From Nocardia donostiensis (GTDB lineage: Bacteria > Actinomycetota > Actinomycetes > Mycobacteriales > Mycobacteriaceae), in assembly GCF_002081715.1 (NCBI RefSeq), contig NZ_MUKP01000028.1:21406-85405 (forward strand): 64,000 nt of DNA, read 5' to 3'. The translations under genes were made by a program, and so were the position numbers. A model generated the notes under the pieces. It worked only from the letters and a program-made list of their open reading frames with translations. It had not been told where the DNA came from and ran no database searches. Each line of letters begins with the position of its first letter. Within the stretch, counting starts at the first letter, position 1. This document shows, piece after piece, positions 24,848 through 33,342 of the stretch.

Positions 24848-25903
24848 TCAATAGCGCCGGGCCCGCTCGCGGCGGTACGCCGCCGGGGTCACTCCGGTCC
24901 AGCGTTTGAACGCGTAGATGAACGTCGACGCCTCCGCATATCCCAGCCGGATCGCGACATCGCTGACCGACAGCGGGGTCGCGGTGAGCATTTCCTCGGC
25001 GAGCGCTTGCCGTACTTCATCGAGCAGCGCGCGGTAACTGGTGCCCGCCGCGTCGAGGTGGCGACGCAGGGTGCGGGTGCTCATGCCCAGGTCGGCGGCG
25101 ACGCTATCGATACCGGGTGGGGCGGTGCGGCCGTCGGCGCCGCCGCGGGGCACCAGGCGGGACCGCACTTCGGCGGCGATACCGGTGCGAGCGCGGCGGC
25201 GGTGCACCAGGTCGCGGCATTGGGCGAGGCAGATGGCGCGGGTGTGTTCGTTGGCTTGTGGTAGCGGCTGTTCGAGGACGGCTGGGTCGAGGGCGAGCAC
25301 GTTGCGCGGCTGATCGAAAAGGGGCCGCACCAGCATGAGCTCGGCGATCCGGTCGGCGTAGGGCGGTTCGGGGAAACGGAATTCGGCCCTGGTCAACGCC
25401 AGCTGCCTGCCCAGTAGATCGCTCATCACCTGGTGCATCGCGGTCACATCGCGCTCCACCAGGAACCGGCGCACATCCGCGGGCAGTGATTCGTCGTGGA
25501 TTTCGGCGCAGAACTCGTCGTCGCGCCACTGGGTGACCGGAAGGCAGAAGGTGAAACTGAGGTCCAGGTAGCGCAGCGCGAAGTCGATCGCCTCGCCGAG
25601 GGTCGGGCTACTCACGCAGGCGAACCCGAAGATGCCGAAGGTGGTGATCCGGTAGCGGCGGCCGACCTCGATGCCAAGGGCGGGGCGGTCGGGCAGCGCC
25701 CGCACCAGGTTGCGCACCACGGCGAGTTCGGTGTGGGCGTCGATCTGGGTGTCCGGGTCGGGGAGGAGTTCCTCGGTGAGCGCGGTGCCGTCGAGCAGAC
25801 CGGCAGCGGGCACACCCAGCTCACCCGCGTAACCGACCATCAGCGCAACACTGGCGACGCTACGTGGGAAATCCCAGTCCCGGATCGCCGGTTCCTGCAC
25901 CAC
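24848..25903 (-). CDS. AraC-family regulator (OruR/ArgR-like N-terminal domain)
   Basis: The C-terminal 100 residues form the AraC double helix-turn-helix (SVAADLGMSTRTLRRHLDAAGTS..., then SVSDVAIRLGYAEASTFIYAFKRWTGVTPAAYRR). The N-terminal 200 residues match the 'arabinose-binding-like' domain of OruR-type regulators (GIEVGRRYRITTFGIFGFACVSSPTLGEA). The ligand and targets are unknown. It is transcribed toward the phosphoesterase and follows the CDF gene on the same strand by 32 bases, so the two may be co-transcribed. Confidence 0.87.
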   Translation of the reverse strand: MVQEPAIRDWDFPRSVASVALMVGYAGELGVPAAGLLDGTALTEELLPDPDTQIDAHTELAVVRNLVRALPDRPALGIEVGRRYRITTFGIFGFACVSSPTLGEAIDFALRYLDLSFTFCLPVTQWRDDEFCAEIHDESLPADVRRFLVERDVTAMHQVMSDLLGRQLALTRAEFRFPEPPYADRIAELMLVRPLFDQPRNVLALDPAVLEQPLPQANEHTRAICLAQCRDLVHRRRARTGIAAEVRSRLVPRGGADGRTAPPGIDSVAADLGMSTRTLRRHLDAAGTSYRALLDEVRQALAEEMLTATPLSVSDVAIRLGYAEASTFIYAFKRWTGVTPAAYRRERARRY

Positions 25904-25935
25904 CCGGACATTATGGCCGGATCAACGGCCGGGTA

Positions 25936-26850
25936 TCACCAGGCGAGCTCGGCGCAGCGGCGGGCTGTATCGGAGCTTTCGATCTGCAATGTCGCGTGAT
26001 CGATGTGGAACTGCTCGGCGAGTATGCGCTGGGCGGCGCGCAGAATCTCGTCAGGGTGGCTGGAGCCGCAGGTGGTGATATGTGCGGAGGCGACTTCCAT
26101 ACCCGAGGTGAGGGTCCATACGTGCAGGTCGTGCACGTCGGTGACGCCGTCGACGGCGGCGAGTTCAGCGGCGACACGTTCCACGTCGAGTTCTTCGGGG
26201 CTGTGCTGGAACAGGATGCGCAGCGAGCGTTTCGCCAGCACATATGTGCGCGGCAGCACCCACAGGCCGATGGCGACACCGACGACCATATCGGCGTAGT
26301 ACCAGCCGGTGGTGATTGTGATGGCCGCCGAGATCAGCACCCCGATCGAGCCGATCATATCGGCGAACACTTCGAGGTAGGCGCCGCGCACGTTCAGGCT
26401 CTCCTGCGCCCCACGCCGCAGCAGCAGGAAGGAGATCACATTCGCCACCAGCCCGACCAGGCCCACGATCAGCACCGGAAGCCCGGGCACCTCGGGCGGT
26501 TCCCCGAGCCGGGTCAGCGCTTCGTAGAGCACGTATCCGGCTACTCCGAACAGCAGCACGGCATTGGCCAGCGCGGCGATCACTTCGGCGCGGTAGTAGC
26601 CGAAGGTGCGGGTGTAGGTGGGGCGGCTGTTGCGGGCCAGCAGGATCGCCGACAGCGCCATACCGACACCGACAACGTCGGTGAGCATATGGGTGGCGTC
26701 CGATAGCAGTGCCAACGATCCGGTGCCGAATGCGACGGAGAATTCGACCAGCATGAATACGACGCCGATCGTCAGTGCTATCGCGAGCAGACGCAGGTGT
26801 TTACCCGAGGCGCTCTGCGGCCGTAGGCCGTGTGAATGATCATGTCCCAC
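25936..26850 (-). CDS. Cation diffusion facilitator, Zn/Co/Cd exporter (CzcD-like)
   Basis: A proton-coupled efflux pump in the plasma membrane: N-terminal His motif HDHSHG, six membrane segments, metal site on TM2 (SDATHMLTD), TM5 with EVFADMIGS (Glu where CzcD has His, as often in actinobacteria), and a cytosolic C-terminal domain with DVHDLHVWTL. The start is GTG 26850 directly before GHDHSHG; ATG 26862 is an alternative. A dyad lies upstream in the divergent promoter. Confidence 0.9.
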   Translation of the reverse strand: MGHDHSHGLRPQSASGKHLRLLAIALTIGVVFMLVEFSVAFGTGSLALLSDATHMLTDVVGVGMALSAILLARNSRPTYTRTFGYYRAEVIAALANAVLLFGVAGYVLYEALTRLGEPPEVPGLPVLIVGLVGLVANVISFLLLRRGAQESLNVRGAYLEVFADMIGSIGVLISAAITITTGWYYADMVVGVAIGLWVLPRTYVLAKRSLRILFQHSPEELDVERVAAELAAVDGVTDVHDLHVWTLTSGMEVASAHITTCGSSHPDEILRAAQRILAEQFHIDHATLQIESSDTARRCAELAW

Positions 26851-26862
26851 GCCCCACAACAT

Positions 26863-26878
26863 ATGCGTGAATGCGCAT
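26863..26878. promoter_or_regulatory. Candidate ArsR/SmtB-type operator at the CDF promoter
   Basis: ATGCG-TGAATG-CGCAT is a dyad (26863-26867 with 26874-26878), 13 bases upstream of the CDF GTG. Imperfect ATG.....CAT repeats of this size are typical for metal sensors of the ArsR/SmtB family. No such sensor gene is in the window, so it would act in trans. Confidence 0.35.
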
Positions 26879-26918
26879 GGTTGCAAGGGCTTCGTTTCGG
26901 GCTGGCAGACTTGAGCCC

Positions 26919-29108
26919 GTGAGTGATCTGCCCGCGCCCATCGGCCCCAGCGAGCACACACCCGGTGCACGCGACTCCGGGCAGGCCGAACGCGGGCCGC
27001 TACGCCCGATCGAGCTGGCCACCGGCGCGGTGCTGGGCGGGGCGACAGTCGGGTTGGTGACCGTTGGTTCGGTCGTCCCGTTCGCCGCCGCGTTGCAGCT
27101 GGTCGCCGCGGTGCCGCTCGGCCTGCTCGCGCACCGGTACCGGCTACGCGCCGTGCTCACCGCCTCGGTCGCGGCCGCCCTGGTCACCTTCGTTGCGGCC
27201 GGACTGATGCCCGCGATCGGCATGGCCGCATCGGCGACCATCGGCGGCATTATCGGCGGGGTCAAACGCAGGAACGGCGGGATCGTCACGGTCTTCGGTT
27301 CAGCGCTGCTGGCAGGCGCGATATGGGCGGCACTGTCCGTGGGTTTCCTACTGGTGTTCTCCGCCTCCAGAAACCTGCTGTTCGACACCATTCGCAACAC
27401 CGCCGACGGTGTGGAGAAGCTGGCCGCGCGGCAAACGCAACTGGAACCGCTGGGCCGGGCCGTGTCGGATATCACCGAAGCCGTCCTGCACTGGTGGTGG
27501 ATCTACATCAGCGCCTCGGTCGCGGGCGGTCTCGTCATCACCGCACTGTTCTCCTGGTTCGTCCTCGGCTCGGTCCTGGACCGGCTGACCTGGCTCCCCG
27601 GCACCGACCGCCTCGACGCGCCCGTCGACAACCGGCCCATCGAACCGTTACCGGTGACGCTGCACAACGCCGGTTTCCGCTATCCAGGCGCAACCACCGA
27701 CGCGCTGGCCGGTATCGATCTCAGCGTGCGGATCGGTGAGTTCGTCGCCGTGGTCGGTCACAACGGTTCCGGGAAATCCACGCTGACGCGGCTGCTCGCC
27801 GGACTACCACCCACCTCCGGTGTCGTCGACCGTCCGGGCTCGGCCGGGCTCGGCCATCGCGGCGGCACCGCGCTGGTGCTGCAACGCCCGGAAAGCCAGA
27901 CCCTCGGCGTGCTCGTCGCCGACGATGTGGTGTGGGGCTTGCCCACCGAACTCGCCGATGAGGTGGATATCGACGGCCTGCTGCGGGAAGTGGGGCTCGA
28001 CGGGAGGGGCGAGCAGGAGACCGCGACCCTGTCCGGCGGCCAGCAACAGCGCCTCGCAGTAGCCGCGGCGCTGGCCCGCAAACCCACGCTGCTCATCGCC
28101 GACGAAGCGACCTCCATGATCGACCCGGACGGCCGCCGCGAACTGGTGCAACTGCTCGCCGAGCTGCCGAAACGCCACCGTATGGCGGTCGTGCTCGTCA
28201 CCCATCACGAAGCCGACGCCGCCGCCGCCGACCGCATCGTGCACCTGGCGGACGGGCACGCCGTCGACCGGCTGCCCGCCTGGCCGAAACCGGCCCGCGA
28301 CACCCGCCGCCGCCCCATGGGCGAACCCATCCTGGAACTGCGCGGCGTGCGCCACACCTACAACCGCGGTACCCCCTGGGAGGCCCCCGCACTGCACGGC
28401 GTCGACCTGACGGTCCGTCGCGGCGAGGCGCTGCTGGTGGTCGGCGGCAACGGATCGGGAAAATCGACCCTGGCCTGGATCATGGCCGGGCTCATCGCAC
28501 CCAGCTCCGGGCAATGCGATCTGAGCGGTAAACCGGTCACCACCCAGATCGGGCGGGTCGAGCTGGCCTTCCAGCATTCCCGGCTGCAACTGCAACGGCA
28601 GACCGTCGGCGAGGAAATCGCCGACTGGGGCGGGGAAACCACCGGCACCGGCGCAGTCGGCAAAGCGCTGGATGCGGTCGGCCTCGATCGTGCCCTGGCC
28701 ACCCGTTCCATCGAGGAACTCAGCGGTGGCCAAGCCAAACGGGTGGTTCTCGCCGCGATGGTGGCGAGCAGACCGCAGGTGGTGGTGCTGGACGAACCGC
28801 TGGCCGGGCTGGATCCGGAAGGCCGCGCCGACATCGTCGAACTACTCGCCCGGCTGCGCGACGCGGGCCTGACGCTGATCGTCATCTCCCACGACGTCGA
28901 AGACGTCGCCGCCATCTGTGACCGCACCGTGCACCTACGCGCCGGACGTATCCCCGAAGCCCAGGCGGTGCAACTGCTCGACACCAACGCCGAACGCGAT
29001 ACCGCACCCATGCCGATGCGCCCGCCGGGTGCCCCCCGCCTGCCGCGGCCGGGAGCCGCGTGGCAGCTGGACCGCGATGCCCGGCTCGACCAGGGAGGCA
29101 GCCGATGA
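26919..29108 (+). CDS. ECF transporter: S-like membrane domain fused to two ATPase domains
   Basis: From GTG 26919 the 729 residues contain a hydrophobic S-like domain (about 30-225) with several membrane segments, then two complete ABC ATPases. The first has GHNGSGKST, LSGGQQQRLAVA, LLIADEATSMID. The second has GGNGSGKST, LSGGQAKRVVLA, VVVLDEPLAGLD. This matches M. tuberculosis Rv2326c (about 697 aa) as recalled. With the overlapping EcfT it forms an energy-coupling-factor importer for a vitamin or metal; the substrate is not known. The frame to 26871 overlaps the CDF promoter and is not used. Confidence 0.88.
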   Translation: MSDLPAPIGPSEHTPGARDSGQAERGPLRPIELATGAVLGGATVGLVTVGSVVPFAAALQLVAAVPLGLLAHRYRLRAVLTASVAAALVTFVAAGLMPAIGMAASATIGGIIGGVKRRNGGIVTVFGSALLAGAIWAALSVGFLLVFSASRNLLFDTIRNTADGVEKLAARQTQLEPLGRAVSDITEAVLHWWWIYISASVAGGLVITALFSWFVLGSVLDRLTWLPGTDRLDAPVDNRPIEPLPVTLHNAGFRYPGATTDALAGIDLSVRIGEFVAVVGHNGSGKSTLTRLLAGLPPTSGVVDRPGSAGLGHRGGTALVLQRPESQTLGVLVADDVVWGLPTELADEVDIDGLLREVGLDGRGEQETATLSGGQQQRLAVAAALARKPTLLIADEATSMIDPDGRRELVQLLAELPKRHRMAVVLVTHHEADAAAADRIVHLADGHAVDRLPAWPKPARDTRRRPMGEPILELRGVRHTYNRGTPWEAPALHGVDLTVRRGEALLVVGGNGSGKSTLAWIMAGLIAPSSGQCDLSGKPVTTQIGRVELAFQHSRLQLQRQTVGEEIADWGGETTGTGAVGKALDAVGLDRALATRSIEELSGGQAKRVVLAAMVASRPQVVVLDEPLAGLDPEGRADIVELLARLRDAGLTLIVISHDVEDVAAICDRTVHLRAGRIPEAQAVQLLDTNAERDTAPMPMRPPGAPRLPRPGAAWQLDRDARLDQGGSR

Positions 29109-29842
29109 GCACGGTACTGCTACGTCAGGTTCCGGTGTCCAGCCCGGTCCACCGGTTGTGGGCGGGCACCAAGATGATCGGGGCCTTCCTGATCAGCGTG
29201 CTGCTGATGTTCCTGCCGAGCTGGCCGATCCTCGGCATCATGATCGTGTTCCTGATCCTGGTCGGCGCACTGGCCAGGCTGCCGCTGGGCACCCTGCCGC
29301 GGCTGCCGTGGTGGTTCTGGGGCCTGATCGGGCTCGGTGCGCTGATCAACCTGCCGGTCGGCGGGCAGGCGGTGCTGCGGTACGTCCAGGTGGTGGTGTT
29401 CGGGTTCATCCTGGTTGCGGCGTCGTTGCTGATTGCGTGGACCACGCCGATGAGCGATATCGCTCCCGCGCTGGCCAAACTCGGCGCACCACTGCGCAGA
29501 CTGCGGGTTCCGGTCGACGAACTGGCCGTCGTCGTCGCGCTCACCCTGCGTGGGCTGCCGCTGCTGTTGGAGGAGATCCGGGTGTTGCGCGCCGCCCGCC
29601 GGCTCCGACCCAAACCCCCCTTGCTGCAACGCACCACGGACCCGATCATCGATATCCTCACCGCCGCCATGGCGGTATCCACCCGCCGTGCCGGTGAACT
29701 CGGTGAGGCGATCACGGCGCGCGGCGGAACCGGCAGGCTCACCGCCTCCTCCGCCTTCCCCGGCCGTAAGGACGCGGTCGCGCTGCTGGTTGTCGTCGCG
29801 GTATGCGTGGGGTCTGTTGCTGCCGAACTCCTGGTGTTCTGA
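29105..29842 (+). CDS. EcfT transmembrane coupling subunit
   Basis: ATG 29105 overlaps the preceding stop (ATGA). The 245-residue protein has four or five membrane segments and the two Arg-containing coupling motifs that dock on the ATPases (RVLRAARRLRP and AITARGG). It corresponds to Rv2325c. Together with the upstream fusion it forms a two-gene ECF system in which no separate S component is seen. Confidence 0.88.
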   Translation: MSTVLLRQVPVSSPVHRLWAGTKMIGAFLISVLLMFLPSWPILGIMIVFLILVGALARLPLGTLPRLPWWFWGLIGLGALINLPVGGQAVLRYVQVVVFGFILVAASLLIAWTTPMSDIAPALAKLGAPLRRLRVPVDELAVVVALTLRGLPLLLEEIRVLRAARRLRPKPPLLQRTTDPIIDILTAAMAVSTRRAGELGEAITARGGTGRLTASSAFPGRKDAVALLVVVAVCVGSVAAELLVF

Positions 29843-29951
29843 CAGTGCAGGGCGGCCGGAGATGGAATCCGTGAATTCGTGGGAACCGACCGCCGGTGTG
29901 CTGCGTCCAAATGAGTATGCGGCTCGATCCGGTAACAGCAAGGGGTAGGCG

Positions 29952-30485
29952 ATGAATGACGACCGCGCTGCGGCGCGCGCCCGCAACGAGGCATTGCGCG
30001 ACCAGGTCGGACAACTGCTGCACACCTATGAACAGCAACGCAAGGATCTGGTTGCGGCGCAGGAACGGTTCGCCGCCACCCAGGTGACCGCCTGGTCTTC
30101 GGACAATCTGGTGCGCGTGGTCAGCAACGCCGCCGGTATCCCGATCGAGGTCACGCTGGAACCGGAAGCCTTCAAACGTTCCACCCCTGCCAACCTGAGC
30201 CACTCGATTACCGAGGCCGTCCAGGATGCCGCCCGGCAGGCCGTAGCGGCGTCGGAGCGGGCATTCGCCTCGGTGGAGACAGCCGCCGACGATATCCCCG
30301 ACCTGTCCGACCTGGTGCCCGGCGCGCCGAGCCTGCGCGAACTGGTCGATTCACTGATCCCGATCCCGGTTTCCCAGCAGCAGGCCGAACCCGAACCCCA
30401 ACCCGTCGAGCGGGACGCGCGCGACCTCGAAGAAGACGAGGACGACTACTACCGCAACCGCAGCTACCTCGAGGATCGCCGATGA
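29952..30485 (+). CDS. YbaB/EbfC-like protein paired with a WXG100 protein
   Basis: The first 110 residues follow the YbaB/EbfC pattern: a long helix (RNEALRDQVGQLLHTYEQQRKDLVAAQERF), beta strands (VRVVSNAAGIPIEVTLEPEAF) and a closing helix. The tail (120-177) is Pro/Glu/Asp-rich. In ESX loci a YbaB-like protein (EspL-type) often precedes secreted partners. It overlaps the WXG100 gene by four bases, so the two are translationally coupled. ATG 29952 follows GGGGTAGGC. Confidence 0.8.
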   Translation: MNDDRAAARARNEALRDQVGQLLHTYEQQRKDLVAAQERFAATQVTAWSSDNLVRVVSNAAGIPIEVTLEPEAFKRSTPANLSHSITEAVQDAARQAVAASERAFASVETAADDIPDLSDLVPGAPSLRELVDSLIPIPVSQQQAEPEPQPVERDARDLEEDEDDYYRNRSYLEDRR

Positions 30486-30793
30486 GCACGCTACGCGCCG
30501 ATATCGACGCCATCCGCGCCACTCAGCCCGGCTTCCAGAACGTCGCCACCCAGGTCGCGGAGGTCTTGACCACCCTAAGAACCGCGCTGGAAGCCGAAGG
30601 CGAATGCTGGGGCGGCGACGAAATCGGCGCCGGCTTCGCCGGGAACTACAAGCCGGGTGCGGAAAAAGCGTTGAAAGCCGTCGAGATCCTGAGCAACACC
30701 CTCAGTGCGATGGCCACCGGCGCCAACCTGACAGCAGGCTCCCTGCAATCCCAGGACGAGGCCATCGCGGCAGCGCTCGGCAAGAGCGAATAG
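30482..30793 (+). CDS. WXG100 protein (ESX substrate type)
   Basis: The 103 residues form a helical hairpin with the turn ECWGGDEIGAGF (W-G-G in place of W-x-G) at about 40-50 and a second helix (AEKALKAVEILSNTLSAMATG). Such proteins form dimers and exit through type VII secretion. ATG 30482 lies within the YbaB stop. No toxin domain follows directly; the next gene encodes an exported protein. Confidence 0.85.
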   Translation: MSTLRADIDAIRATQPGFQNVATQVAEVLTTLRTALEAEGECWGGDEIGAGFAGNYKPGAEKALKAVEILSNTLSAMATGANLTAGSLQSQDEAIAAALGKSE

Positions 30794-31022
30794 CCCATCA
30801 ATAACCATCAATCCCCCCTTTTGTCCCTCCGAAACGAACGCTAGGTCTGCCAAATCCCCGAACCTGGCCCCCGGCCAGGCAATTTCTTCGTGCCCGCCGG
30901 AGGCTCAGCAGTAGGGTGGCGCGGATTGGCTGAGGATTTGCTCAAATCAGCTCTGCCGCCCGGGGAATGAACGACGGCGTGCGGAGCGTTCCAGGGAACC
31001 TGATGAAGGATGGGACAACTCA

Positions 31023-31673
31023 ATGATTCTCCGCAAGATCGCTGCGCTGGTGGTGCCGGTCTCCACTGCACTCGTCGTGGCGGCAGGCACCACATACGCA
31101 CAACCGGCAGCACCCGCGCCGATGCCGGATATCGGTTACGAGGTGAAGCGGGTGGGCGATCACATCGTCTCCACGCTCACCAACGGAGTATTCGAGGTGA
31201 CAGGTGATTCGGTGCAGATCAAGAACGCCGAAGGTAGGGCAATGGTCACGCTACCGCTGGTGTTCCGGCACGAGGGAAGCGAATACCCGATCGACCACAT
31301 TGTGCGCGACGAGGGGCGAGTACTGGAACTGACACCGGTCAAGGATGAAAGCCGCGCCCGCCCAGCACCTGTCACACCCGTCGCTTCACCGATGGAGAAC
31401 CAGATGGCGATGGATGCATTCCTGGCACAGTTCGGAATTGCCTCGGCTATCGGCGGATTCGTCGGGTTGGTCATCGGTGGATTGGTCGGCGGTCTCGGAC
31501 TGCTCGGTGGGCCGGTGGGGCTCGCGAGCATTCCCTTGGGCGCCACTGTCGGCAGTATCATCGGCACGATCATCGCGGGTGGCCCAACCCTGATCATCGC
31601 CGGTATCGAACTGATCAACGCTTTGAACGCTCCTCCCGGCACCACCCGGTTCGCCGAGCAGGCGCGCAACTGA
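31023..31673 (+). CDS. Exported protein with a Gly-zipper membrane segment
   Basis: Residues 1-27 are a signal peptide (MILRKIAALVVPVSTALVVAAG, TTYAQP). Residues 35-105 form a beta-rich domain (VKRVGDHIVSTLTNGVFEVTGD). Residues 135-205 are a Gly-zipper hydrophobic region (GFVGLVIGGLVGGLGLLGG and a second segment). It resembles the DUF8020-type nocardial exported proteins, though I am unsure of the family name. It may follow the YbaB-WXG100 pair functionally. A strong terminator ends it. Confidence 0.7.
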   Translation: MILRKIAALVVPVSTALVVAAGTTYAQPAAPAPMPDIGYEVKRVGDHIVSTLTNGVFEVTGDSVQIKNAEGRAMVTLPLVFRHEGSEYPIDHIVRDEGRVLELTPVKDESRARPAPVTPVASPMENQMAMDAFLAQFGIASAIGGFVGLVIGGLVGGLGLLGGPVGLASIPLGATVGSIIGTIIAGGPTLIIAGIELINALNAPPGTTRFAEQARN

Positions 31674-31682
31674 CCACCAACC

Positions 31683-31728
31683 AACGCCAACGGCGGCCGC
31701 GCTACTAGGCGCGGCCGCCGTTGGCGTT
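31683..31728. terminator. Perfect 20-bp bidirectional hairpin terminator
   Basis: AACGCCAACGGCGGCCGCGC (31683-31702) is exactly complementary to 31709-31728 around the loop TACTAG. It lies between two convergent genes and can stop transcription from both. Confidence 0.85.
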
Positions 31729-31781
31729 TATTGTTCGGAGCCGCTATGCCGCCTACGGCACACCGTGGCAAGCACACACGC

Positions 31782-31961
31782 TCACTGCTGTTTGCGCACA
31801 GCCTTCTTCGCGGCCTCCTGCGCGGCATCGACCTGGCCGGCGTACTTGCCGCCGGTCTTCTTGTCTACGAGGTCCCCAGCCTTCTCGATCGCCGTATCCA
31901 CCTTGTCGGCGTTCTTCCGCGCCAGACCCAACGCCTTGTCGGCCATGCCCTTGAAATCCAC
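31782..31961 (-). CDS. MT0933-type antitoxin (59 aa)
   Basis: From GTG 31961, preceded by GAGGAG at 6 bases, the protein reads VDFKGMADKALGLARKN..., then AIEKAGDLVDKKTGGKYAGQVD..., and ends KKAVRKQQ. This is the compact Lys/Ala-rich helical pattern of the MT0933/Rv0909 antitoxin family (KAG..VD..TGGKY). Rv0909 is paired with the toxin Rv0910, but no such partner is visible here. A second family member lies at 35801-36046. Confidence 0.75.
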   Translation of the reverse strand: MDFKGMADKALGLARKNADKVDTAIEKAGDLVDKKTGGKYAGQVDAAQEAAKKAVRKQQ

Positions 31962-32127
31962 GCGAACTCCTCGCTCGTACCGCTGACAGGGTCACGATAG
32001 CGGGTGCGCCCGGCCTTCCCAGCCAGAAACACATGGGAGCGGTCCACCATTCGACGCTCGGTGAATGCTTCGGTCTGCAGACTCGCAAGCTTTGCGGACT
32101 GGGGCCATGACGTGATGCAGGCACCGG

Positions 32128-33149
32128 TCACGCTGCGGCGGCCAGGGCGGATGGGGGATGGAAACCCCAGAACCTCCCATCGATTACGGCTATCGAAGAC
32201 CGGGTTGGGTTCTCCCACCATTTCAGCCAGGGAGGGCCGTCGGTAGCGTCCTTCAGCGGTGTTGCTTGCAGCGTGCCGTCCGGGTTGTGAGCTTGCGTCA
32301 AGGTTTCGCCACTCGGGGCGTAAATAGTCCTGTCCAGGCCGTGTGATTGCGCACCGCGAGCTACCATCTCGGCAAATGACCTTTCGCCGTCAGCGAGGCC
32401 GCAGCCGTAGAAAACCACGTCGCCACCGTTGAGCTCCACGAGTCGCCAGAAATCAGGGTTTGTGACCAGGAAGTTGCCGAAATTCCGCCCGTCCATACGC
32501 ACTATCGCATGCACCGGATTGCCGGACGCGTCGAATCCGGTCTTTACGTTGGCGTTGAGCCGATTCCGAAACGCATGCGAACCGATGAACAATGGTTTCG
32601 TTTTTCGCCGGGATGGTGCCACGCTGCTGGCACCACTGTGGCGCGTGAGCGGTCCGCATATATCGAACGCCCAGGCACAGTGAAATCACGTATGGCGTCC
32701 TGGGTGATGATTTCGTACTCTACGTCGCCACGACGATCCAGCGCTCGGTTCCAGGCCGTTCGCCCTGGGACGTCGACAACCTTGGTGTTGAAAGCGAGGT
32801 CACGCGGGATCCCGTTGGCATCGGGCAGGATATGGTATTGGACTGCTGAAGCGGGAAATCTTACTCGGACGTGATTGCGCTCCCACTCTTCTGGATACTG
32901 CTCCCCTGGCCTCCTCCGACGCCAGATTCTGCCGGTCAACCACACCTCATGGCCCAGGGGATGCCTTGCTGTCGGCTGGAGGGACAGCGCAGTCCGGTCA
33001 TCCTGCAGCAGACGGTGGGCGTATGCGCGGGCCTCATCAGCTGCTCTGTGCACAAAGTCCAAGTAGGTTTGCCCCACAGGCGTTGCGACATTGTCTGCGA
33101 AACGGGGTCCTATACCGCAAAACAAACGGGAAAGTCCAGGTGCGTTCAT
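32128..33149 (-). pseudogene. Frameshifted remnant of a large polymorphic toxin (cysteine-protease-like end)
   Basis: Two overlapping minus-strand frames (33149 to 32544 and 32622 to 32128) join cleanly if one A is added in the run at 32601-32605: ...HHPGEK continues as TKPLFIGSHAFRNR. The joined 340 residues hold a His in FIGSHAFRN and a Cys in VVFYGCGLADGERSF, spaced like the His/Cys dyad of caspase/C80-like or CHAT-like peptidases, and end near FWGFHPPSALAAAA. Such modules occur in giant actinobacterial proteins annotated as 'lonely Cys domain'. The N-terminal bulk is absent, so this is a remnant or an incomplete orphan tip. Confidence 0.55.
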
Positions 33150-33342
33150 CTCCAGAGACCTAAGGCAGCGGACCAGGTACGAGACAGGCAGCAGAAACCA
33201 ATACCGTTGGCAGCAGCTGTGTTTCAGTACATGATCCTATTCGCTTCTCAACCCAGAGAGGCCGCACCTTGGTGTTCTGTCTTGTAGATCACGCTCGCCC
33301 AACCGTTGTCAGCGCGGCGGCGTGAGCAGCTTCACAAGGTGT

